Below are positions 1 through 4,814 of a DNA stretch of 5,373 nt, one piece after another. How positions within the stretch are numbered: position 1 is the first letter of the stretch; each line of letters starts with the position of its first letter. The stretch lies in the NCBI GenBank assembly GCA_002373855.1, contig DFKO01000166.1, positions 1 through 5,373 of the forward strand. The letters run 5' to 3'. Below the pieces are notes generated by a model. The model had not been told where the DNA came from. It did not search any database and saw only the letters and a list, made by a program, of their open reading frames with translations. A program made the position numbers and the translations under genes. The DNA is from Lachnospiraceae bacterium UBA3643. Lineage in GTDB: Bacteria; Bacillota; Clostridia; Lachnospirales; Lachnospiraceae.

Positions 1-122
1 CTGCCGTCGTGGACCTTGTCCACTTCGTAGCCCTCATGCTTTAGCTCCAGTTCTATAAACCTTGCTATCTTGACTTCATCCTCTACGACCAGTATCTTTT
101 CCTTATTAGTGCTCTCAGCCAA
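1..122 (-). CDS. Response regulator, receiver-domain N-terminus (partial, runs off left edge)
   Basis: Only the first 40 codons are visible. After a short polar N-terminus (MAESTNKEK) comes the receiver-domain pattern ILVVEDEVKIARFIELELK. It holds the first beta strand, the acidic pair E14-D15 that helps coordinate Mg2+, and helix 1, followed by the second strand (GYEVDKVHDG). This closely fits OmpR/PhoB-type response regulators. The phospho-acceptor Asp (expected near residue 58) and any DNA-binding domain lie outside the window, so the output domain is inference. The start is a TTG at 122-120, chosen because AGGAG (minus strand, 131-135) sits 8 nt upstream and no ATG or GTG is available in frame near the domain start. 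The gene begins 15 nt after the stop of the DUF4342-type gene, with no terminator between them, so the two are probably cotranscribed. A sensor kinase would be expected further left. Confidence 0.88.
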   Translation of the reverse strand, partial: MAESTNKEKILVVEDEVKIARFIELELKHEGYEVDKVHDG

Positions 123-130
123 TGTCTTAT

Positions 131-135
131 CTCCT
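131..135 (-). promoter_or_regulatory. Shine-Dalgarno site that fixes the TTG start of the response regulator
   Basis: On the minus strand AGGAG is followed by 8 nt (ATAAGACA) and then TTG. It lies just beyond the TAA stop of the preceding gene (138-140). Its position makes the TTG at 122 the preferred initiation codon. Confidence 0.75.
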
Positions 136-137
136 GA

Positions 138-746
138 TTATTTATTTTCGTCTTTGTTTTCGCTCTTTTCTTTATTTGCATTTACTTCTTTAGCGAAATC
201 ATTTTTAATGGTTGCGGCAGTATCCGAAGCCTTGCTGCATACATCGTTTATATCAAAGCTCGTCTTTTCAAATCCGATAAACTTGTATCTGCAGTCAAAG
301 AAGAGTCCTACCACAAGGAGAGGGATCACTACCCAGAATGCAAAGATCAGTCCGATCACAAGTACTATGACAGGTATTGCCACAAACTTTTTGTCACCCT
401 TTGTCACCTCAAATGTAGTATCGCATCCCTTCTTGACAAGATCTACAAACCACTCACCGAGCTTCTTCATGGTCTCACCAAATGATGAGCTCTTGCATGA
501 TTTCTCGTAAGACTTCTGGGCATTTTCAAATTCTTTTGATGATTTGCTGCCTGTGGTTGTGTACTTTGCGATATTATCACCGTTTATCTCACCGAGCTTT
601 TCAAGATATACAAGTGACTCGAGTACGTCATAATCATTAGCCTTGAGTGCGGCCCATGCTCTCTCGTATGTCACTCCTGTTTTGCTTCTTAATAATTCTG
701 CCTTTTCTACGTTGTCCATTTTCTCGTTGTTGTTATTGTTTTCCAT
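138..746 (-). CDS. UBA-like DUF4342-type protein with membrane segment (202 aa)
   Basis: The N-terminus (residues 1-12) is polar and Asn-rich. Residues about 14-54 (VEKAELLRSKTGVTYERAWA, then ALKANDYDVLESLVYLEKLG) form the three-helix UBA/EF-Ts-like pattern with the signature TGV.YE.A..AL..N..DV..S.VYLE, which I recognise as the DUF4342 type found in Firmicutes. Residues 55-120 are a charged linker. A long hydrophobic stretch (about 121-151, rich in Ile/Val/Phe with internal prolines at 125 and 142) could be one long helix or a re-entrant hairpin. A charged tail (160-202) rich in Lys, Glu and Asn follows. The ATG at 746 is preferred because AAAGGA (755-760, minus strand) lies 8 nt upstream; an in-frame ATG at 827 adds 27 unlike residues and lacks a good ribosome site. 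The gene precedes the response regulator by 15 nt, suggesting a shared operon and a signalling role. The biochemical function is not known to me. Confidence 0.85.
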   Translation of the reverse strand: MENNNNNEKMDNVEKAELLRSKTGVTYERAWAALKANDYDVLESLVYLEKLGEINGDNIAKYTTTGSKSSKEFENAQKSYEKSCKSSSFGETMKKLGEWFVDLVKKGCDTTFEVTKGDKKFVAIPVIVLVIGLIFAFWVVIPLLVVGLFFDCRYKFIGFEKTSFDINDVCSKASDTAATIKNDFAKEVNANKEKSENKDENK

Positions 747-854
747 AGTTTTATTCCTTTCCGTATTAAACGTCTTAATTTGTTTTTGGTTACTTATTTC
801 GTTCAGCTGATGATATAAGAATACCAACCCAAAATTAATCAGTAATATGGAAAA

Positions 855-873
855 GATTAAAAACAGATTAAAA
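855..873. repeat. GATTAAAA direct repeat with 11-bp period, possible response-regulator site
   Basis: GATTAAAA occurs at 855-862 and again at 866-873, separated by 3 nt, giving an 11-bp period. Both copies therefore lie on one DNA face. OmpR/PhoB-type regulators commonly bind such tandem half-sites, and the downstream operon encodes one of probable OmpR type. The repeat lies about 110-127 bp upstream of the DUF4342 ATG and upstream of a weak TATATC -10 candidate (812-817, minus strand). Binding and autoregulation are inference; the A-rich composition makes chance repeats likelier. Confidence 0.35.
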
Positions 874-1065
874 TTACTCTTTTATTTTATTATTTTAGTG
901 TAAGTAAAACAACCTTATCATACTTCATAGGCTAGAGGAGTTTACGGATATCCGGTCTGATAACCAACCCTGTTCCCGCGGATAAGCACGATTAAAAAAA
1001 ATCTATAATGTTATATCATCTGGGTACCAGTTTAAAAATTATTTTATGAAATTTGTAAAATATAC

Positions 1066-1094
1066 TTGACATAGCAAAATGTAAAGTATATTAT
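1066..1094 (+). promoter_or_regulatory. Sigma-A promoter of the membrane protein/Xre operon
   Basis: A perfect -35 TTGACA (1066-1071) is followed by a 17-bp spacer and a -10 TATTAT (1089-1094, 5 of 6 matches). The expected transcription start is near 1101, leaving a leader of about 75 nt before the ATG at 1177. The very good match suggests a strong promoter that would need repression, in keeping with the overlapping palindrome and the Xre regulator in the operon. Confidence 0.8.
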
Positions 1095-1097
1095 ACA
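1080..1097. promoter_or_regulatory. Imperfect palindrome over the -10 element, candidate operator
   Basis: The 18-bp stretch TGTAAAGTATATTATACA is symmetric at 7 of 9 base-pair positions, with outer arms TGTA/TACA. It spans the spacer end and the -10 box, so a bound dimer would block RNA polymerase. Small Xre regulators often repress their own promoters at such sites, and the operon's second gene encodes one. Which protein binds is inference. Confidence 0.45.
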
Positions 1098-1176
1098 TAT
1101 TGTAAGGTGCTTAGTCGACGAAGTACCTGACAGAACATTAAACAAAAATAAGTATTTAGAAAAGAGGTAAATAATT

Positions 1177-1695
1177 ATGAACAACATTTTTCTTCCGCTT
1201 GCTGCACTGATAGTGGTGGCATTACTGGTATACGTGATCGTAAACGCAAAAAAGAAAGACAACCATTTTGATGAGATGCAGTTAATTAAGAGGGCCAAGG
1301 GTTATAAGATCGGATACTTTATACTGCTGATCGGTTTAACGGCCTATGCAGGTTTGTCAGCATACTATCCTGATCTGAAAAACCGTGTGGAGCCTGAAAT
1401 AGCAGTATTTATCGTTATGATGATCAGTATTCTCATCTTTGCTGTCTACTGTATATTTAATGAAGCATTTTTCTCCATTGGTGAGAATGCAAAAGGTTAT
1501 TCATTTGTATGTGTGGCTATGGTTCTGCTCAACGGTTTCGGATTCTACAGGACAATATCAGAAGGTGAATTTTTAAAAGACGGAATAATCAGCTATAGCG
1601 GAACAGGAAATCTTATAGTAACAGGAGTCTTTGCTGTAATCCTTGTCTGCATTATCGTTAAGAGCATCATGAACAAAAGGGAGACAGAAGAATGA
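1177..1695 (+). CDS. Five-helix integral membrane protein, partner of Xre regulator (172 aa)
   Basis: The hydrophobicity pattern shows five likely membrane helices at residues about 4-23, 44-63, 75-95, 108-126 and 146-165, with a Lys-rich loop after helix 1 (NAKKKDNHFDEMQ) and a charged C-terminus (NKRETEE). The first loop has a DEMQ..KRAKGYKIGYF motif and the loop before helix 4 has GENAKGY. A 'DE.Q...R.KGY' motif followed by membrane helices occurs in small uncharacterised Firmicute membrane proteins encoded beside Xre regulators; I cannot name the family with confidence. No catalytic motif is visible. The start is supported by AGAGG about 9 nt upstream. The last codon and TGA overlap the next gene's ATG (ATGA, 1692-1695), so translation of the two is probably coupled. 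The regulator may sense membrane state through this partner, but that is speculation. Confidence 0.82.
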   Translation: MNNIFLPLAALIVVALLVYVIVNAKKKDNHFDEMQLIKRAKGYKIGYFILLIGLTAYAGLSAYYPDLKNRVEPEIAVFIVMMISILIFAVYCIFNEAFFSIGENAKGYSFVCVAMVLLNGFGFYRTISEGEFLKDGIISYSGTGNLIVTGVFAVILVCIIVKSIMNKRETEE

Positions 1696-1883
1696 AAAAT
1701 CTGAAACTTAAATCTGCCAGAGCGGCCAAGGATCTGTCTCAGGAGCAGCTGGCAAATCTCGTAAATGTTTCGCGCCAGACTATCAGTGCCATTGAAAAGG
1801 GCGACTACAATCCGACGATCAACCTGTGTATCGCCATATGCAAGGTTCTTGATAAGACACTGGATGAGCTGTTCTGGGAATAA
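1692..1883 (+). CDS. Small Xre/Cro-CI-type HTH transcriptional regulator (63 aa)
   Basis: The protein is essentially a single helix-turn-helix domain. Residues about 6-15 form helix 1 (LKSARAAKDL), SQEQLANLVN (16-25) is helix 2, and VSRQTISAIEKG (26-37) is the recognition helix with the hallmark RQTIS.IEKG..NPT. The segment LCIAICKVLDKTLDELFW completes the fold. This matches the YozG-like group of short Xre regulators, which lack any extra sensing domain. Its ATG overlaps the TGA of the membrane-protein gene, and GGGAG lies 8 nt upstream inside that gene. The pair therefore forms a compact operon. Autorepression at the palindrome over the operon's -10 box (1080-1097) is the likely regulation, inferred from position. 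No terminator follows directly; the first downstream hairpin with a T-run is at 2051-2075. Confidence 0.93.
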   Translation: MKNLKLKSARAAKDLSQEQLANLVNVSRQTISAIEKGDYNPTINLCIAICKVLDKTLDELFWE

Positions 1884-1923
1884 CTATTTCAAAAACACAA
1901 AAACAGAAAATCAAAAATCTCCC

Positions 1924-1950
1924 TAAAGTTTTCGTCAAACCCTCCGATAA
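1924..1950 (+). promoter_or_regulatory. Sigma-28 (SigD/FliA-type) flagellar promoter
   Basis: TAAA (1924-1927, in the context CTAAAGTTTT) is followed by 16 nt and CCGATAA (1944-1950). This fits the motility sigma factor consensus TAAA-N15-nCCGATAA/T, with full matches in both boxes. The expected start of transcription is near 1957. The promoter places the following RNA, and probably the calcium-binding protein gene at 2140, under flagellar/motility control. The 16-nt spacing and the match were read directly; the regulon assignment follows from sigma-28 biology. Confidence 0.8.
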
Positions 1951-1958
1951 ATTTATTA

Positions 1959-1981
1959 CAGGAGCGGAAGGTCCGCCCCTG
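1959..1981 (+). promoter_or_regulatory. 5'-end stem-loop of the sigma-28 transcript
   Basis: CAGGAGCGGA (1959-1968) pairs with TCCGCCCCTG (1972-1981) around an AGG loop: ten base-pair positions with one A-C mismatch. It begins almost at the predicted transcript 5' end and is not followed by a T-run, so it is not a terminator. It could stabilise the RNA or present the GGA motifs. Confidence 0.6.
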
Positions 1982-2019
1982 AATAACATAAAATGTACAA
2001 ATCAATAATCCACGGAGGG

Positions 2020-2040
2020 TATGGCGAAGGGAGTGCCATA
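2020..2040 (+). promoter_or_regulatory. Second stem-loop with GGA in the apical loop
   Basis: TATGGC (2020-2025) pairs perfectly with GCCATA (2035-2040), closing the 9-nt loop GAAGGGAGT. A GGA in a hairpin loop, with a second unpaired ACGGAGGG just upstream (2012-2019), is the arrangement favoured by CsrA. It is also purine-rich enough to mimic a ribosome site. Confidence 0.5.
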
Positions 2041-2050
2041 TAAAAATTAC

Positions 2051-2075
2051 AGGAAGTTGCCGGCTTCCTTTTTTT
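2051..2075 (+). terminator. Intrinsic terminator upstream of the calcium-binding protein gene
   Basis: AGGAAGTT (2051-2058) pairs with GGCTTCCT (2062-2069), including two G-U pairs, around a GCC loop. Seven T residues follow (2069-2075). The structure lies 64 nt before the ATG at 2140 and downstream of the sigma-28 promoter, so transcripts from that promoter should partly end here. It may also end read-through from the Xre operon. I see no clear second promoter between it and 2140. Confidence 0.7.
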
Positions 2076-2139
2076 GTGCTCTTTTCGGGATTTCAGCCGC
2101 TCTTATTTGATTTATGCATTTTCGGAAACGGGGTGAAAT

Positions 2140-3225
2140 ATGAAAATAGTAAACTCAAACCTATCAATGAATTCCTCTCATATCTTTGAGAGAGAGACCG
2201 GTCAGAGACACCTGACAGTCATTGGTAACAATGCAAGTGTCACAAATACTGCAGTCGCCGAGAGAAAATCGGAAGCTCACTTTATCGATGTATTTAAGTC
2301 AGAAGCCATCGACGAATCGACGGATGAGATGGAGAAATCCATGCTGGGCATGCGCTCAAGGTCCACTTCAGTATCCGGCAAGCTCGACACTGTCGCTAAA
2401 GAAAACAGCAAGACAATCAGGGAGCAGACGCTTCTTTTCCTGATCCGTTTTCTTTATAACAGACTCTGGCGAAACAGAGATGAAGACAGTGAATTTCAGC
2501 AGATGATTAATGGCGCCGGGAACACGGATAACCGGGAAAACAAAAATGTAATAGGATATACGGAAGATTATTTCTATTACAACGAGCAGGAGGAGACCGT
2601 ATTTAATACTACGGGAGAAGTAGTGACGGCAGACGGCCGGTCGATTTCCTTTAATGTGGAAGCCACAATGAGCAGAGCTTTTTCCCATGAGTATTTCAAT
2701 CATATGGATATCGAAGCCGTTAATACGCCTAACCTGGTCGATCCGCTTGTCATCAATCTTGATAACAACCTTGCATCGGTTTCCGATCAGAAATTCTATT
2801 TTGATATAGACAGCGACGGTGTCCTCGACAGTATTTCGGAGCTTAATTCATCATCAGGATTTCTGGCTCTTGACTTAAATGAGGACGGCAGGATTAATGA
2901 CGGATCGGAACTTTTTGGTACAAAATCGGGAAACGGTTTTAAAGATCTTGCCATATATGATAATGACGGCAACGGATGGATCGATGAAAATGATGAGATA
3001 TTTAAAAAACTCCTCATCTGGACAAAGGACGAAAACGGTAAAGATATCCTGTATCATCTAAAGGATGCAGGTGTAGGAGCCATATGCCTTAAATCAGTTA
3101 AAACGGATTTCTCATTAAATTCATTTCATAACAACAGGACCAACGCCATGGTCAGGCAGTCGGGTATATTCCTGTATGAAAACGGCATGACCGGCACTAT
3201 CCAGCAGCTTGATCTGGCCAGATAG
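2140..3225 (+). CDS. EF-hand-like calcium-binding protein, probable sigma-28 regulon member (361 aa)
   Basis: The N-terminus (MKIVNSNLSMNSSHIFERET) is polar and lacks a Sec signal peptide or membrane helix. Residues 40-200 contain no domain I recognise. The C-terminal part (about 200-320) begins DPLVINLDNN and carries three calcium-loop-like motifs: DIDSDG (222-227), DLNEDGRIN (245-253, followed by DGSELFG) and DNDGNGWID (274-282, continuing to D285 as a canonical 12-residue EF loop). This layout, with F.ID.DG, FLALDLN.DG.I.DGSELFG and LLIW..D, is shared with large bacterial calcium-binding surface proteins. The C-terminus (SGIFLYENGMTGTIQQLDLA) also fits that group. GGGGTG lies 4 nt before the ATG as a ribosome site. 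The sigma-28 promoter upstream suggests a motility-linked role. Export, if any, would have to be non-Sec, possibly flagellar type III; this is inference. The stop lies 2 nt from the stop of the convergent gene. Confidence 0.85.
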   Translation: MKIVNSNLSMNSSHIFERETGQRHLTVIGNNASVTNTAVAERKSEAHFIDVFKSEAIDESTDEMEKSMLGMRSRSTSVSGKLDTVAKENSKTIREQTLLFLIRFLYNRLWRNRDEDSEFQQMINGAGNTDNRENKNVIGYTEDYFYYNEQEETVFNTTGEVVTADGRSISFNVEATMSRAFSHEYFNHMDIEAVNTPNLVDPLVINLDNNLASVSDQKFYFDIDSDGVLDSISELNSSSGFLALDLNEDGRINDGSELFGTKSGNGFKDLAIYDNDGNGWIDENDEIFKKLLIWTKDENGKDILYHLKDAGVGAICLKSVKTDFSLNSFHNNRTNAMVRQSGIFLYENGMTGTIQQLDLAR

Positions 3226-3227
3226 AT

Positions 3228-4814
3228 TTATGACACTGCGTTAGTGCCCTTTTGATAAAACTCACAATCTGTAAGGTTGTGGGTTTTTTCGTATTCTATG
3301 ATGCATTTTAGGATAATGTCGTTGTAGTCCTTTGTACCCTTGTTGCTCTCAAAGTATTTAACGTTCATCTCATCCTGCATCTTTTTATATTCACCCTGGA
3401 GTAGCTTTGCAAATTCATCTGAGAATCTCGTGTCATCCACATAATTGGTATTCAGATAAAAGACCTTCTTTGCATTCTTTATCTGCTCTTCAGTTAACCT
3501 CTTTATCTTGGAGAGTTTTTGGAGACATGCTTTGTAATCCTTTTCTGTCCTTGGCTCAAGTGTAAAACCGAATCCTTTATAATATGGATTACCCGTAATG
3601 ATCGCAGGTACTCCGAGGCATGCAAATTCCGCGCCGGCATTACCTCCTATTGTTATCACGGCATCTGCTATATTTTTGATACTCTCTGCGCTGACATCAT
3701 CGGGCAGCAGGAATATATGATCAGCTTTAAGTCTCTCGTACATCATCTCGATGGAATCTGAATCTTCATGATATGCAGCCCTTGTAGGATGGGGCTTTAA
3801 GATAAAGTTCACATCGGTGATCTCCCTTGCGATCTTTAATGTCCTTTCGAGCCAATCATAATAGTCTTTATAGAAGGAAACGCCGTAATTAAATACTGCA
3901 TCCGTAAAGGTATGTGCCATAATGACGGCAGTCTTTTTTGACGGATTGATTCCGAATTTATTTACAAAATCTTCTTTTGACAAAACCTTCTTGCCGGCAA
4001 AAGCCTGTCTGTCGATATCCCTGCCGTTTAATCCTGCAAAGCGTTTTGCAAGCGTCTCATCTGCGATGGCTATCTGCTCGTCCGTTACCGAGCCTATCAG
4101 TTTCTCATATACCTCATGCCTGATTGTACCGCGCCTTACGGTATGGAGCTTATCGTCAAGGAGTATTTCCTCCATGCCGACCACACTGACATTATGGCTT
4201 TTAGCACCGCTTATCTTAAACAGCGCAGTCTGCATCCACTCATGATATGCCAGATCGTCTGCTATGTTAAAGAAGGCCGGATATTTCTTTATATAATCCT
4301 TAAGGGCATACATCATCCAGAGGAGATGGAAAATCTTCTTAATACAGGTCTTGTTCCGGAGTGACCTTATTGTAGACATTGTCGATGTACGAAGGATATC
4401 TTCATACATGGAGAGTCCTACCGGTATTCCCCAGAGCTTTATTTTTTTTAACTTCTCTCCGTCACCGCATTTGATAAGGATACCAAGAGTCTTAAATCCA
4501 CTTCGTAATAGCGCGAGGAGATTCTTACGATTCATCCTCTCAAGGCTTACATGCTTAATGCCCATGGATTCAAATACTTCTGATAAAAGTTCATTCTCAC
4601 CCCAGGTAAGAGCGATACATTCAGCGCCCCTTTTCTCTGCCACTCCCTTAGCGTACAAAAGCTTCGGCATTACCCATGCCATCTGCATTCTTACCATGGA
4701 CATATTTATATATACATATTTGCCCGAACCGGAATTCACCGGCCATTTTCCTGTGTTTTCTTTTATGAATTCTTTTGCGATATTTATATCTATCGGGAAA
4801 TCTTCATGCTTCAT
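3228..4814 (-). CDS. Capsule-synthesis/GT-B-like glycan biosynthesis protein (528 aa)
   Basis: No signal peptide is seen, so the protein is probably cytoplasmic. The first half (about 30-290) has an N-terminal Rossmann-like start (KYVYINMSMVRMQMAWVMPK) and a helical middle. The second half is the better-marked part: AVIMAHTFTDAVF (296-308), FILKPHPTR (337-345) with the KPHP motif, then ADAVITIGGNAGAEFACLGV (383-402) with the Gly-rich loop and Glu396, followed by PAI and GNPYYKGFGFT. The pattern KPHP followed by a G/S..G.E...LG.P.. loop is typical of capsule polysaccharide synthesis proteins (KpsC/KpsS-like) and CDP-glycerol-type transferases, which are GT-B enzymes. Donor and acceptor cannot be told from sequence; flagellin or cell-surface glycosylation are both possible. 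The ATG overlaps the GGDEF gene's TGA (ATGA, 4811-4814), with AGGG 8 nt upstream, so translation is probably coupled to the cyclase. Confidence 0.78.
   Translation of the reverse strand: MKHEDFPIDINIAKEFIKENTGKWPVNSGSGKYVYINMSMVRMQMAWVMPKLLYAKGVAEKRGAECIALTWGENELLSEVFESMGIKHVSLERMNRKNLLALLRSGFKTLGILIKCGDGEKLKKIKLWGIPVGLSMYEDILRTSTMSTIRSLRNKTCIKKIFHLLWMMYALKDYIKKYPAFFNIADDLAYHEWMQTALFKISGAKSHNVSVVGMEEILLDDKLHTVRRGTIRHEVYEKLIGSVTDEQIAIADETLAKRFAGLNGRDIDRQAFAGKKVLSKEDFVNKFGINPSKKTAVIMAHTFTDAVFNYGVSFYKDYYDWLERTLKIAREITDVNFILKPHPTRAAYHEDSDSIEMMYERLKADHIFLLPDDVSAESIKNIADAVITIGGNAGAEFACLGVPAIITGNPYYKGFGFTLEPRTEKDYKACLQKLSKIKRLTEEQIKNAKKVFYLNTNYVDDTRFSDEFAKLLQGEYKKMQDEMNVKYFESNKGTKDYNDIILKCIIEYEKTHNLTDCEFYQKGTNAVS
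3259..3289 (+). terminator. Intrinsic terminator of the calcium-binding protein gene, inside the convergent CDS
   Basis: AACTCACAA (3259-3267) pairs with TTGTGGGTT (3277-3285), nine pairs including one T-G, around a 9-nt loop. A six-T run follows (3284-3289). It lies 34 nt after the plus-strand stop, within the last 21 codons of the minus-strand glycan gene. Read on the minus strand the hairpin is followed by only TTTT, so it may work weakly in both directions. Confidence 0.7.

Larger units (their letters stand above)
747..1176. other. 430-bp divergent intergenic region, AT-rich, with no gene seen
   Basis: This stretch separates the leftward DUF4342/response-regulator operon from the rightward membrane-protein/Xre operon. 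I find no plausible coding frame with a ribosome site: short frames break quickly and none has conserved-looking composition. The left part (about 780-900) is A/T-rich and contains the GATTAAAA direct repeat. The middle (about 900-1020) is more mixed and holds the perfect 10-bp palindrome CGGATATCCG at 945-954 and CCGCGG at about 977-982. The right part holds the sigma-A promoter and palindrome described separately. For the leftward operon a weak -10 (TATATC, minus strand, 812-817) is the best I can offer, with no convincing -35. Confidence 0.6.
1957..2076 (+). ncRNA. Candidate structured leader or small RNA, GGA-rich, terminator-bounded
   Basis: Between the sigma-28 start site and a T-run terminator lie about 120 nt with three hairpins: 1959-1981, 2020-2040 and 2051-2069. 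GGA occurs at 1961-1963, 1966-1968, 2014-2016, 2030-2032 (in the apical loop of the second hairpin) and 2052-2054. Three of these are in ACAGGA or ACGGA contexts, which resemble CsrA-binding sites. The 9-mer ATTACAGGA occurs twice (1955-1963 and 2046-2054), each time at the foot of a hairpin. The RNA could be a free-standing sRNA (CsrB-like decoy or other), or an attenuator leader for the gene at 2140 that requires read-through. It does not match riboswitch consensus patterns I know. Existence of the transcript is inference. Confidence 0.45.

Noticed and set aside
70..510. 146-codon open frame on the plus strand
   Set aside because: It is antisense to the DUF4342-type gene and the response regulator, whose domain patterns and ribosome sites are clear.
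747..827. N-terminal extension of the DUF4342-type protein to an in-frame ATG at 827
   Set aside because: The extra 27 residues do not resemble the family, the ATG at 827 has no good ribosome site, and AAAGGA sits 8 nt before the ATG at 746.
945..954. Perfect palindrome CGGATATCCG in the divergent intergenic region
   Set aside because: A 10-bp palindrome is short, has no second copy in the window and is not positioned on a recognisable promoter, so I cannot support an operator call.
1044..1298. 84-codon open frame on the minus strand
   Set aside because: It overlaps the sigma-A promoter and the start of the membrane-protein gene, and its hydrophobic, low-complexity product looks like an antisense shadow.
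1959..1981. The 5' hairpin as a terminator for the Xre operon
   Set aside because: The stem is strong but no T-run follows; the next bases are GAATAACATAAA-like.
1957..2076. Known riboswitch (c-di-GMP-I/II, preQ1, fluoride) in the leader
   Set aside because: The hairpin order and loop sequences do not fit the conserved cores of these classes as I know them, for example no GCAAA/GGNCGCAAAGCC-like segments. A covariance-model search would be decisive.
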